Source of the DNA: Nemophila menziesii
Lineage: Eukaryota; Streptophyta; Magnoliopsida; Boraginales; Hydrophyllaceae
DNA: 64,000 bases
Assembly (NCBI GenBank): GCA_029959085.1
Contig: JARWIR010000010.1
Location: 13,165,001 to 13,229,000, forward strand
Direction: 5' to 3'
Both the position numbers and the translations under genes were made by a program. The notes under the pieces were generated by a model. The model was not told the origin of the DNA. It did no database searches and saw only the letters and a program-made list of their open reading frames with translations. Below are positions 22,350 through 34,259 of this stretch, piece by piece. The first letter of the stretch is position 1. Every line of letters begins with the position of its first letter.

Positions 22350-25116
22350 TTAAGATTTGCGAATATAGCCTCCCCAACAAGGAGCAAGGCTATGAACGTT
22401 AACTAATATGCGCTTAATGCCCTTCTTGGGTCTGATCTCTATCACCTTAGCTGAAACAACATTAGTGACTATGAATGGTCCCATCCACGAGTCTTGATAA
22501 CCTCGTGGCCCATTTTCCGGTTTGAGGGCTTTCCATAGAACTTCATGGCCGACCCCAAACTCAATGTTCGGCTTAGTATCCACAGGCTTTTCATGGATCT
22601 TCTCTTTACGGACTTTGTGATGTGAAAGTCTATGGATGATAGGAACGGTGGTATCTGACTTCCTTGGTTTCTTACCCCAGACATAGAATGTCTCAGATAC
22701 ATTTTTAGCATGAAGGGTAATCGTTCCTTCTTGGAAGTTGATTATGCTCTGACTTGTAACCATGAAAGGCCTTCCAAGTATGATTAGAACCTGCTTACCT
22801 GCATCAAAATCAAGTATAACAAAGTCAGTAGGGATGGTGATATTACCTGATCGAACAAGAACGTCCTCCACTGTTCCCCATGTCTTGGTAACTGAGTTGT
22901 CAGCAAACTGCAACTTCACTGGAGCTTTCTCTGATTTTGAAGTCCAAGTCTATCGAACACGGACTTTGGCATAAGATTCACACCTGAACCCACATCACAG
23001 ATAGCTTTCACCTTGAGCATACCATTTATTTGGATAGGAAGATTAAAGCTTCCAGGATCTTTGAGCTTCAATGGTAACTCTTTCTCTACTCTTCTTGAGA
23101 CTCTTACAGTCTCTATCTTGGCTTCTACACTTACTTCTTTATTAGGATAACTTGCGTGAAAACTTGTTGCAGTGTAAGCAATTTCTTCGCAATCTCAAGC
23201 ATTTGGGCGTTGATATTCTCAGGAGTGTACGCCTCTACAGTTGTCTTGAGTTCAATGTCACCTTTCAGATTTGTATCGGGAATGGTTTGTGACACTGTTT
23301 GAACAACTGGTGGCGATTCCACCTTCCATTCTTCTTTCTTTTCTTGCACAGCAGTTGCAACTTCTACTTTATCTTTTGAGGCTTCTTTCTCTTTAGCTCT
23401 CTCAGCTTGTAACTCCATAACCGATCTAATCTCGTCATACATATCTTTCAAAAGCTGTATAAATTCGGATTTTTCTGAATCTTTATCATCATCATCATCT
23501 TCAGAACAGTTAGAGTCCACAGGGACAGATTTGGTTGGTTCTTCTACGGTACTTGGAACCTCCAAGGCACTTTCGGTAGCATGCGGTACTTCCTTATTTT
23601 TTTCAATCTCAAGGCAAATAGCCTTGCAAGCTTCGAACCCAACATTGGCATCACCTCGTTCGATAGACTTTAATTCTTTTTGTTCCATAATATTTATAAG
23701 AACTTTATTCATTTGTTATACTTGCGTACCTAAAATCAGAATCGAAGCTTCTTGTTCACTTAACTTCTCGTTCTGTGAATGCATATTAGTGGTCATAAGA
23801 TCCATACAATTCTTCAATTGTTGATCACCCACAGCTTCTTCTTGAGGATACTATGGTAGAGCTTTCTGGGCTAAAGTATCGGTATATGCATCATTAATAG
23901 GTTGTTGTGGAGGAGCAGGTCGATTATAATTTTGGTTTCCTTGATATGGAACTTGACCTCTAGGTTGGAAAGAGTTATTCTGGGGGGCGAGGTTGATAAT
24001 GACCAGGATTAGCATCCCCTTGTGGATTTGAAACTGCATACCCGGGTGATTCCTGTTACCAAATTGATAATTTCCTCGGTTGGATATGAAATAAACAGAT
24101 GTTGGATTTCCAACGCACTCTTCCCATGTATGATTTGTAACCCCACACTGTTGACAACCTTGTGCCTCTTTCACTACATTTGTTGCGGCTAAATTTCTCT
24201 GCATCTCAAGCTTAAATTATTTGATTTTATTCTCTAATGCAGATAATTGAGCTAAGTTTGCAGTTTCTGCATGTAATCGAAGCATACCTTTGGCATTTGT
24301 AATAGGACCTTGCGAAAGTGGCCAACTCCTTTCTGTTTCAATAATATTTTCTAAACCTTCGGCGGCTTCTGCGGGATCCATGGACACGAAATTTCCTTTT
24401 CCAAGATTATCTACCCTCAATCTACTTTCTCTATTGATACCCTGATAGAATATAACAAACTTTAAAGACGGGGTGTAACCATGGAGTGGACATCTAGCTA
24501 AAATCTGTTGGAACCTTGTCCATGCTTCTCCTACTTTTTCTCCATTCTCTTGACAAAACTTTGCAAGCTCGCTTTGGTCTTTGAGTCTCATAGTCTTCGG
24601 ATAAAAACGGTTAAAGAATGCGGCTTGAAGTTCTGCCCATGTATTAATAGTACCTGGTGGTTGCCTATCTAGCCACTCACCAGCTTTACCGGTCAGAAAG
24701 AATGAAAACATGTGACAATACAGTTGCTCGCGTGTAATGCCTGGAGTAACATAGGGATCACAAATCTGCATGAACTTCTGAATAGCTCTTATCGGGTCTT
24801 GAATTGTTGCACCACTGTAGAGTCCAAAACTTTGAAATTGACTGAGCATGCCCAAATCGGGCCTAAATTTGATATTCAGGATCTTTGGAGGACTCTAACC
24901 TAATGGTTGAACATGGAACGGAACTCCCAAGCCTGGGAGGTCTTGCTCAACTTTGTTCAGATTGTTATTGTTATTTTTGTTATCTCCTACCGGTGGTGGT
25001 GGTATATGTCCTAACGGACCAAGCACTCTTGGATCTAGTGGATCTTGTTGTTCTGCCATAGCTCTTTTTAAGGCTCTTTCTTCTCTAATACGTCTATTAT
25101 AAGCTGTGAAGCTCAT
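22350..25116 (-). pseudogene. gag-protease polyprotein of element A, fused to an integrase tail
   Basis: Start chosen at MSFTAYNRRIREERALKRAM (25116). Order: basic N-terminus; gag core (24855-24217: PIRAIQKFMQICDPY, EWLDRQPPGTINTWAELQAAFFNRFYP); zinc knuckle CQQCGVTNHTWEEC (about 24160); Q/P-rich linker; acidic spacer (23712-23131); aspartic protease with a complete site ICDVGSGVNLMP (about 22960) and ILGRPFM; then directly the integrase C-terminal tail (WMGPFIVTNVVSAKVIEI..CWGGYIRKS). No reverse transcriptase, RNase H or integrase core lies between. Four in-frame stops and at least one frameshift between 23131 and 22919 make it a pseudogene. Gag would form the particle and the protease would cleave it. 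Confidence 0.8.
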
Positions 25117-25286
25117 TTCGGGCTCCGGTAAAGGAGGCCAAAGATGAAACACTCTTGAAACCCGAAAAAGACTAAAGCAAACCACAAGCGTAAATCTGGA
25201 AAAATAAAAATAAAAACTAAAAAATGAAAATTAACTAAAAACTACTACTCGAAATAGATAACCCACATGCTAACGATACAGAAGTC
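25117..25286 (-). other. Truncated leader of element A
   Basis: On the minus strand it resembles the leader after the primer site in B and D (a GTATCGTTAGCATGTGGGTTA-like piece corresponds to GGTAGCGTGTGACCCCGGTGTTA). The primer site and 5' LTR of A are missing; B begins here. Confidence 0.6.
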
Positions 25287-26875
25287 TGCTATCTCCCTTT
25301 TTGTTCTAATTATAGGCCCTTATGTGACATCAAATTAGGTGATTATTTGACTTATTTACTAGACTTTTAAGCTTATTTGGTCATATTACGATTTCTTCCC
25401 CTGGATTTGGATTATTTGTGTTTTAGAGCTCTTATGCGTTAATTCGTTTATTTTTAGTGTAAAGTTCTTAGTTTTATGATTTGATGAAGTATCAAGACAA
25501 GGAGAAGAAATGGAAATAAAAGTCTTGGCTTGAGCGTTGAAGTCAAAGGCGAGAGTAATTGATTCGAAGAAGTAATTAGTAGAGAATGAAATTTGGAAGG
25601 TTATCACAAATCACTATTTTTAGCATCTTAGCCACTGATTCAGTCTTGTAGAATAAAATGAGGTAGATAGATCTTGAAGTAAGGAAGATTTTCCGAGTTT
25701 AACGAAGTGATTCCGAGTCCGGACGCAAAAGTTACAACTGTTTTAGTAACAGCTAGTCACCAGTTATGGGATTTTATTAAAGGGATAAGGCTTTTATTCT
25801 AATTAACCTAATTCTTCTTTTTAAAAGCCCAGTCCGTTTTTTCCACTATAAAAAGGCTTTTGACTTCAATTTTTAGACAGATAATTCATATTAGATAAGA
25901 GGCAACTCTTAGGAGAAGTCAGAAAAGCAAAAAGGAGAGAGAAAGCTGAAACTGGAGAATTCCTTCTTCCAACAACATCAATTATCAACCCTTTAATTAG
26001 GTTTTTCTATTTCTGTAATTCATTATGAACACATTTTATTTTAATTTAGTATTTTTTAACATTAGCATGAGCTAAATTACTTATGTTCTTGAGAATCTCA
26101 TTAATGGGTTGAACCCAATTTTATTGAATTTATGTTTTTGAATTTGGGATTGATTAATTTAAATTAAATTGTGTAATTTCGTATTGACTATTGTTTTTCA
26201 TTTAAATACTGTCTTTGAAGTCATGAATCAAATATAGAATTTAGTAATTAAGCTATTCACTTTGGTGGGTAAGTGATCGCCTTGACATGGAGTTTAATTA
26301 CAGAACTAAATTATAGACGTAAGGTAGAAATTATTGACCCTGGCGGGCTTAGTTAACCTTATAGCCAATTGGGTAAAATACTTGACCATTCGAAGGTGGA
26401 CTATAATCACCCTAAAGGGGTTTGTAGCACCTAAGAATCGCTCCTACGTCCAACCTGACGAGGGTTAGGACATTATAGAATACCGACTAGTACTTAATCC
26501 CAGTTCATCCCTTAAACATAAACATTGATTTAATAGAGTTAGGTGACACCCTTGCGAAACTGAAGTACTGCCTATAAATATTTGTGTCCACTCATATTTA
26601 TTTACTTGCGTCTTATTTATTTGCATTAGTTAATTTAGTATTTCATTTTTATTGCATTTTAGTTTTGAATCAAAAACCAAAACAAATCTTTATATAATTT
26701 ATTTTCCGCATCATATAACAATTAATCGCACTATTACATAACATCTAAAGTCATATTCAATCCGTCCATGAGATCAAAATTCCGTTTACCGGATATTATT
26801 TAGACGGCCCGTACTCTTGCGGTACATGTCTTGCCTTTTTAGGTGTGTTATTTTAGAACACACAAGGAGACACCA
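25287..26875 (+). repeat. 5' LTR of element B
   Basis: It starts TGCTATCTCCC (a mutated TGATGTCTCCC) and ends GGAGACACCA, about 1589 bp, followed by a primer binding site. Compared with the short 3' copy at 32626 the first 97 bases are nearly identical. The middle carries the blocks shared with the D and H LTRs (CACCCTAAAGGGGTTTGTAGCACC and AGAATCGCTCC). Confidence 0.85.
25847..25856 (+). promoter_or_regulatory. TATA box of the B LTR
   Basis: TATAAAAAGG, aligned with TATAAATAGG at 42398-42407 in LTR H and CCTATAAATA at 44111-44120 in LTR D. Confidence 0.5.
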
Positions 26876-26881
26876 AGTTTT

Positions 26882-26899
26882 TGGCGCGGCTGCCGGGGA
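26882..26899 (+). other. tRNA-Asp-type primer binding site of element B
   Basis: TGGCGCGGCTGCCGGGGA lies six bases after the LTR end. It is near-complementary to the 3' end of plant tRNA-Asp, the primer typical of Athila/Tat-type elements. Confidence 0.8.
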
Positions 26900-27016
26900 T
26901 GGTTGCGTGTGACCACGGTGTTAGCCGTAAGTGTTTTAGTTGTTATTTTTAATTTTTATTTTCAGTTTTACGCTTTTCTTTGTCTTTGTTCTTTCTGCGG
27001 TCTTACAGGTTGGTTC
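26900..27016 (+). other. Leader of element B
   Basis: Between the primer site and the first ATG. It contains GTAAGT (about 26926) and T-rich TTTCAG and TTACAG strings, so a leader intron is possible but not shown. Confidence 0.35.
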
Positions 27017-29836
27017 ATGTACTCAAACCCCGAGAGGTTAGTTCGAGAAAAAAACAAAAGAAAAAAAGAAGCTAGAGAACAGGCAAAGAGAGAACGAGAA
27101 ATGGAGGATTTGAATATTCATCACGTTGATGATCCTGGCATTCAGTTAGACCAAAATGGTCAACCAATAATACCGCCAATCATTCTGAATCCCATTCTCA
27201 ACAATAAACAAAATAATTCGCCTATGCAACAAGCTCAATACCCTATGTATTATGATCAATGGTTCGTACATAATCCAGAGCAAGCTCCCTATCGCGCTCT
27301 TGCTCTCGGTATTGGTCTTGGAAATATCAATGTTGCATGTTATAGACCTGATCCATGTATGCTATCCCAATTTCAAAATTTTGGAAACTTTCGTGGAACA
27401 CCTTGAGAAGACCCTATTCGTGAAGTTCAAAAGTTTATGCAAATCTGCGATTCGTATATAACTCAAGGAGTGACCAAAGAGTAGATGTACTTTGCTAATT
27501 TCAGAATTTTCGTGATAGACGCAGCTAGTGAGTGGCACGATTCGCAAGAACCTGGAACAATCAATACGTGGGATGAGTTTCAGACAGCGTTTTTCGATTG
27601 CTATTATCCGACGAATATGAGATTAGACGCACTGGTGGATTTGACATCGTTTGTCCAAGAACAAGATGAGACTTTGGGAAGATGTTGGACAAGATTTCAA
27701 TCATGTTTGAGAAGAGTTCCTGGCCATGGCCTTAATGAATAACAACAGTTAAAAATCTTTTATAAAGGCTTGTATGGAGGATCAAGAAAATATCTCGATT
27801 AATTATGTGGTGGTGGATTTTTACAGGTATCTCCAGTACATGCGGAGATTATTCTAAATAGAACGGTAAAAAATGAGCAAGGTTGGAGTACAGTAAGAAC
27901 ACCTATTCGAGGTAGAAAAGAAAGTAATATGGGTATTGATGAGAAATTATCCTCTTTGAGGGATATATTGAAGAGTACTTTAGAACAACAAATGAAACAG
28001 CTCACGATAGCTGTTAAAGAAGGTTTATCAGGTAAGAAGGAAAGTGTTAATGTGACTCAAGAGGTATATGGGTGTTCGAATTGTGGTGTTCAAGACCATG
28101 ACTGGGAACATTGTGAATGTAATCCCGAAGCGGTAATGTTTTGTACTAATAGGGGGAATTACAATTCGAGTGGACAAGGATACCAACCCAACAAAAACCA
28201 TCCGGGTTTCTAGTACTCGAATCCTAACGGGGCAGCTAATCCTACATACTCTTATCAACCATGTCACCAAGGTAACACTTATCAACCTAGACCACAAAGT
28301 AATTATCAAGGAGGACGGAATTATGGAAATCAGGTTCAGAGACAGCCTCCTCAAGGTAATTACAATGCTACTATGAATCAAAAAGCCTTACCTGCTCAAC
28401 CTCAATAAGGTACAGATGATCTTCGTCAAACTGAAGAAAGATTAATGGCACTTCAAGCACAATCTATCCAGAGTCAGCAAGCTAATGAGGCTGCACTTAA
28501 ATTATTGGGAATCAAATTGATCAGATATCAAAACAGTTAAATCGGCGTCCGCAAGGAAGACACTCTAGTGATACTGAAGTCCCAACCCAAAACAGAGATT
28601 GTAACGCTATCTCACTAAGAAGTGGTAAGAAGCTCCCTTAACCTCCTTTTCCAGCTAAGAAAAAAAAAGTTACAACAAAGAAAAACCGGTAAAGGATGTG
28701 GAAGAAAAGAATGATGAACCTGAAGTGGTAGAAGTGGAGAAGATTTCAGAAATTCCTAAGAAGAAAGATGTTATAGAAACCCGTCCTTCTCCACCTTTCC
28801 CATCAAGAGTTCAAAAGAAAAGAGATACAGCTGAATATCAAAGAATCATGGATATGGTAAGTAAGCTCAACATTAATATACCTTTCTTAGCGGCTATCAA
28901 GGGGGTACCTAAGTATTTAAAAATATTGAAAGAAGCTATCACCAATAAACGTAAATATCTCGAGAATGAAATTATTGGATTTCCAGAAGAATGTAGTGCA
29001 ATATGCCAGAGTAAGTTGCCACCTAAGTTGCTTGATCCTCGGAGTTTTACAAATCCGATTTCTATTGGTGATGAATGGAAAGGGAGAGCTTTGTGTGATT
29101 TGGGTGCGAATATTAACCTCATGCCTAGATCGAATTTTGAGAAGTTGAAGATAATAAATGCGAAACAGACATCTATGGTCTTGCAGATGGCTGTTAGATC
29201 CCTCGTACATCCAGAGGGATGAATAGAAGATGCCCTCGTTAAGGCAGGTATGTTAATCATTCCCGCTGATTTTGTTATACTTGATTACGACGCGAATAGT
29301 AATGTCCCCATCATTTTAGGAAGACAATTCTTAGCCACGGGGCGTAATTTGATTGATGTAGAAAACGGAGAATTGACTATGCGAATCCAAGACGAGGAGG
29401 TGAAATTCAACGTGTTTAAGCCTGTGAAGTTTCCAGATTCCAAGGAGGAGTGCTTCCGATTGGAGACCATTGATCAAGAAGAGAAAGAACAAACCAAGGT
29501 AGTGAAAATCTTAAGAATGGGGGAGAAAAAGCTATGAAAGAAACCACCTAATAAATCTCCTCCAGATCCTAAATAAAACCCACACCTTGATCGTGCAAAG
29601 AAGAAAGGTAAGGAACGTGCCATGAAAGTGCCAAAAGAACCTAAGAAATAAATGAAGAAGGAGAAGATAAGAGTGGGAGATGAAGTCTCATTGAGAAAGC
29701 CTGAACCCCCTCCGAAAATGCTTAAGTTAAACGGTTCTTGGAATGGATTATTAACGGTCACACAAAATGATGCAAATTCCGAATAGCTAACGTTGATAAC
29801 CTCATTCACTACTGGGGAGGTTATGTTAAAAAATGA
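27017..29836 (+). pseudogene. gag-protease polyprotein of element B, fused to an integrase tail
   Basis: Start at MYSNPERLVREKNKRKKEAREQ (27017), aligned with the D start. Order: basic head; gag core (MLSQFQNFGNFRGTP, REVQKFMQICDSYITQG, SEWHDSQEPGTINTWDEFQTAFFD); zinc knuckle CSNCGVQDHDWEHC (about 28075); linker; acidic spacer; aspartic protease with ALCDLGANINLMP (about 29090) and IILGRQFLATG; then KIRVGDEVSLRKPEPP..SWNG and HYWGGYVKK, the integrase-tail motifs, ending at 29836. The reverse transcriptase, RNase H and integrase core are absent. Several in-frame stops (for example 27404, 27740, 28211, 29220 and 29535) and a frameshift near 28520-28700 disable it. It is more decayed than D. Confidence 0.8.
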
Positions 29837-30029
29837 TGCATGAGGTAATCCGTCGAGCTTAACGACATTAAACAAAAGCAACTTCAATTGTATAGTAGTT
29901 TAAACGCTTTTTTGTCTTTTATTTCGTAGTTGTTAATTTAGTATTAGTGTATATTCTTAAAAGGAAATGAGAAAGGTCTGGTGTTTTGATGATTTACAGG
30001 TACTTAATCCATGAGTTTGGTGTTAACAG
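29837..30029 (+). other. Spacer after gag-protease, element B
   Basis: It matches the D spacer after 48053 (ATGAGGTAATCCGTCGAGCTTAACG). No gene. Confidence 0.6.
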
Positions 30030-30425
30030 GTGTGAGACGCGAGAAAAAGCGTGTTTTGGTCACAGTATTGATCACTCGCACCAGCTAGCTGGTCATATGA
30101 CCGGTATGCCGGTTAACGAGGATCAAACGAAGATCATTACACGCACCTATATAGTGCCTCGCCGAGAAAATCACTTGCGCATCCGGCTAGCCAGTCACCT
30201 AACCGGTATGCCGGCGAAGGGAAAACACGAGGGCTCGGTGTCTTGACTCGTGTATTTTGCTGAGAGCGAGGATATGTGAAAAGTAGACCACCGGTATGCC
30301 GGCCACAAAAAAACACGAGGCATCGGGTAGCTGAATAGGGTTTTGTGCCGAGAGGAGAAATTCGATGAGGTCTCGGACCGGCTAGCCGGTCATCTGACCG
30401 GTATGCCGGCCCGACCAGCGGGAAT
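30030..30425 (+). repeat. Palindrome array of element B
   Basis: GC-rich island. Units combine a CCGGCTAGCCGG-type palindrome, an ACCGGTATGCCGG motif, and an AAACACGAGG..CTCGTGTATTTTG pair with CCGAGA. Four ACCGGTATGCCGG copies are at about 30104, 30200, 30291 and 30399. Same place and plan as in A, C and D. Confidence 0.75.
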
Positions 30426-30804
30426 TTTCCCAAAACCTTATATAAACCCTAATTTCTTCCCGTTTAACCTAGCGTCTTTTGCAAGATACCATTATGAACG
30501 GCCCCTAACCCATTATATACCTGCTATTCATCATCAAAACACCAAGTCACATCATATCTTTCCCTCTAAACCACTCCTAACACATAATCATCATCAAATC
30601 CTTCCACCAAACACAAAAATTATTCACCTTTCTTTCATCAAAGCTTGACTCTCACCCATTAAACCTCATCTTCTCCCTTAGATATTCATTACCCATCTCA
30701 TATAACACCTCATACCATCTTCCTATATCCTCAAAACATCAAAGTTCAAAACTTTTTCTCTAGTTTTTTAATTTTTAAAAATTTGAATTTGGGGTTCATT
30801 GAAG
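30426..30804 (+). other. Leader before ORF2, element B
   Basis: C/A-rich, low-coding stretch like the one in D at 48640-48979. It ends in an ATTTGGGGTTCATTG motif just upstream of the ORF2 ATG. Confidence 0.5.
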
Positions 30805-31014
30805 ATGAAGAACATGACAGATTCTTTGTGTTATAATCGAAGAGCTAGATTTAATCCTAAAACTAGTAGAGTAACTCCAGCTAAGGGTATTGAAATCCCG
30901 AAGATAGGTCATCACTGGTTTGAAGAGGTTGAAGCAAGGAGGACTCCTAGAGTCCTTCCACCAACGCAGAAGGTGTATTCCAATAATGAGTTGGAAGCTA
31001 GATTCGAGTGTTAG
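30805..31014 (+). pseudogene. Short ORF2 of element B
   Basis: The reading MKNMTDSLCYNRRARFNPKTSRVTPAKG runs about 70 codons to a stop at 31012. It occupies the position of ORF2 in the other elements but lacks the WSTFMVRR and VPIRGK blocks. The start resembles D (MTNRTDALDYKKR). The stop falls early, and the following 180 bases have no continuation I can recognise. Function unknown. Confidence 0.45.
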
Positions 31015-32589
31015 AGGCGAACCAAGATAAGATGATTGTCACTTTAGAAAGCGTGACAAAAGAGTAGACCTCCTCAGAAATATGCTACTTGGGGTGAGCA
31101 CCATACAACATGCCACCTACTCTGTACTCACGAAGGAAGTTTTACGTGGACGCAACACCAAAAACCAGCCTAGTGCTGGTTGAGATACGTATTCCTAACT
31201 CTCTCATTTAGTAGTGTATAATAGTTTATTTGCTTTATTGAGTCTTTTCGAGTCGTGGGGACACGATTCATTTTTGAGTTTGGGATGGGGTCCGTTGCCT
31301 CATCCCAATTTTTATGTGTTATTTGTTTATTTGCTTCCAATAAAACTGATTTTAGGGTTGCGTTTGACTGTAGAGAATTTTAAATGTCCCCATTAAGGAA
31401 ACGTTTTATGAATTTATGATAGAAAATAGTAGACTTTAGGAGTTAGTATAAAACGCATTTAGATTGCATGCAAATATAGGAAATTAATAGGTAGAATTAA
31501 TAAACATTGCAAAAGAAGTAAACTTATACTTAAAGAAAATGTTTGGTGTGTTGAACGCGAGATCCAAATTGATAGAGAACCCACTTAGGTACGAACTAGA
31601 GGCAACTATGTAATTAGGAAGATGATAGAGGCAGTTCTTTGTTAGCCATTTGAATCCTTTTTGGCCTTCTATCCCTGAATTTAATATTATCCGTCTAACC
31701 CCCATTTTTAGCCTTTAAGCCTTTCTTTTGTCACCCTAATATAAGCCCATATCCCCTTAGATTATGAGGCACTACCATATGACCCGCACTTGAATCACAA
31801 TCCTAAGACTTCCTGTCTTGAGCTTGAGTTTGGGGTGGTGGGTTTCATTAATGGAAAATTACATTGGGAGGGAATTTGTATGCGTTTGTATTTATGCGCA
31901 ATAGTTGATGATATATTATTTGTAACCCTTTGCCGGGATTTGAAAAAACAATATGAGAGACATGACCTTTCACATAAAAATGATGGTCATGGGTATCTTG
32001 TTAAAAAAAGAGAAAAATGAAATGAAAAATAAAATAAAGAAAAAAATGAAGTAACTGGCAAAGTCGAATTTTAGAAATCATCTTTAGTGCTTATTGGGTA
32101 ATTTTGGGGACGCTACATTAGTGCGTCAAATGGGTTGAGTGAGAACGATATTCGAGTATAAACTCAAGCTCAAGGACATTTTGTTGATGGTAAGTGAGGA
32201 GAGAGCCAAAAGCTCACTTCAAATTTACCAAATATACATTACATACCGTCCCTAAGCCTATGCGATAACCATAACTTTCTCCTGATTCCTAGTTGTGTAG
32301 TGGATTTGTAATTCAGCTTATAGAGAGTATGCTAAGTGGAGCGTTTAAAGTGAGTGAGGATCGATGAACACCCTATAGACATCATCTTGAGATAAGTACA
32401 AGTGTAACCTTCTAGCATTGTGAAGTTAATTTTTAATTGATTATTTGTGTTTCTTTTTGCATGATATTTGTATGTGTATATTGGTTCCTAGGATCATACT
32501 ATATGAGATTTATTTTAATTTATGCTTTGAGTGTTATTCATTAGACTCTACCTTTTTGCGTATCACCTTGAACCCTGGTTTTTATTTTG
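31015..32589 (+). other. 3' noncoding region of element B
   Basis: Holds the shared blocks: GGGA hairpin at 31250-31269 (one G:U pair), G-rich motifs near 31277 and 31825, and CCCTTTGCCGGG near 31926. No gene. Part of it (31240-31620) is close to D 49490-49850. Confidence 0.7.
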
Positions 32590-32625
32590 CTTTGTCGGGA
32601 CGACAAAGGTTTGAGTTTGGGGTCT
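32590..32625 (+). other. Hairpin and polypurine tract before the B 3' LTR
   Basis: CTTTGTCG-GGA-CGACAAAG (32590-32608), then TTTGAGTTTGGGGTCT. The stem sequence differs from A, C and E1 but still pairs fully. Confidence 0.7.
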
Positions 32626-32722
32626 TGATGTCTCCCTTTTTGTTCTTATTATATAACCTTATGAGACATCAAATTAGGTGATTATTTGACTTATTTACTA
32701 GAATTTAAGCTTATTTAGTCAT
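32626..32722 (+). repeat. 3' LTR of element B, first 97 bases
   Basis: It begins TGATGTCTCCC and matches the 5' LTR start, then is interrupted by the terminus of the C LTR. The rest of this LTR is not found in the window. Confidence 0.8.
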
Positions 32723-34223
32723 TGGTGTCGCCTAGGGTGTGATAAAAATAAGATAAATATAAGTCAAGAAAACTACGCACTCTCACCCTAGACAGGCACA
32801 GTACTGCAAGTATTACAGGATGTATGCAAGTTTTAGTTGATAAGTTGAGTTCGATCTCAGGGACTTAAGTGTGTTATACGAATAGGTAACAATAACGAGT
32901 AAGCAATAAATAATTAAAGACAGAAAATAAAAGAGATTGAATTTCGAAATTAATAACTAAAACTAAGAAAATAAAAGACAATAAAGTAAATACTAAGAAT
33001 ATGAGATGAGAAATATAGCTTACGTTTTGCTAGTATGCACTAATCCTTCTAATTCTTTCTATTAGATTTAGTTAATAAGGGAGAATATTAGCTCTTGTAT
33101 ATACTTAGTCAGGATTCTAAATTCCCATACCTTAGACCTTGAGAGCGACTAAGGGGGCTACGGCACAACCAAGAAGCTGTTTCAAATAGGGTTATCAAAC
33201 GCTACTAAGGCCCTAAGCAAACAATTCATTCAATTGGTGATATGGTGATTAAATTATACCCTAATGACTATCTAGTTAGAATCAGTTTTGTCAGGACTAA
33301 TATCGACACTAGACGTTATGTGACCATGTAACTACTATTAAAACAATCCTAAAGTGATCAGTTCTAGGAAAGACAATAAATCAAAACACATAAACAAATA
33401 TAAAGGTAAGTAGCTAATATCATATTAAAACATGTAATTCCCAAAGAAACTTAGATAGAAAAATTAGATTTCGTAGTTTATACATGATGCAAAACCAAAG
33501 CTATGGGAGGTTTAGTTCATACCTGATGGAAATAAATTAAAAGAAATTACAAAAGACATCATCTTGCTCTCTACAATAAACTGGAAGAATAAAACCTTAA
33601 GAACTAGTTACTATGAGGCAAGGATTATTTACAAGTGATATAAGGGTGTATTTATAGGTGTTTAGAAGACCAAATTCGTTTTCTTGAGGGAGAAGCAAAG
33701 TAGTGGACTCCAAGCCCAACTCAAATTCGTATGGAAATAAAGATAAATTCTGCTGACTTGTTTTGAGCATATCTTCTTCGTTATTGGTCGGTTTTTGCTC
33801 CACAATATACCAAAAGAATCCTCAGCGAATTATCTACGTCCCTATGAAAGGAATTTACCAAAATCGGTTTCCTTTTGGAGTTATCACCACTTCTTTAGGC
33901 GTGTGCTGCAGAAATTCAGATTTAGGCAGCTTTTCCTTTTCCATATTTTTAGCTTTTGTTTCCTTATCTCCAATTACTATGCTAATCTCTTTCCATATGT
34001 TGTAGTCTTTGACTTGGACTCTAATTAATCTCCATAATTATCTTTAAAGCTTCACACTAAATAAACAATTAAATCCAATATGCTCGAAAAATATTATTTA
34101 ACTAAATCAAGACTCAAAATAGGAAAGTGCACTATTTCTCAAGAAAATCGACTATTATGACTTCTAAAACACTAAAAATGATGTCTCATCTTACATAAAT
34201 CTATCACAAATGATGAGACATCA
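32723..34223 (-). repeat. 3' LTR of element C
   Basis: On the minus strand it starts TGATGTCTCATC at 34223 and ends GGCGACACCA at 32723, about 1501 bp. The start hairpin ATGTCTCATC/GATGAGACAT is exact. It is inserted 97 bases into the B 3' LTR. A TATA box lies at 33648-33656. Closely related to the A LTR. Confidence 0.85.
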
Positions 34224-34259
34224 AGACCCCCAACTCAAAGTTGTATCGTCCCGATACAA
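34224..34259 (-). other. Polypurine tract and hairpin before the C 3' LTR
   Basis: Minus strand: TTGTATCG-GGA-CGATACAA (34259-34241), then GAGTTGGGGGTCT next to the LTR. Confidence 0.7.

Noticed and set aside
28028..28381. 117-codon minus-strand reading opposite gag of B
   Set aside because: Antisense shadow of the gag linker; no independent support.
31484..31705. Minus-strand reading in the B 3' noncoding region, with a relative in D at 49685-49966
   Set aside because: The two share DNA because the noncoding regions are related, but the frames diverge and no start is conserved.
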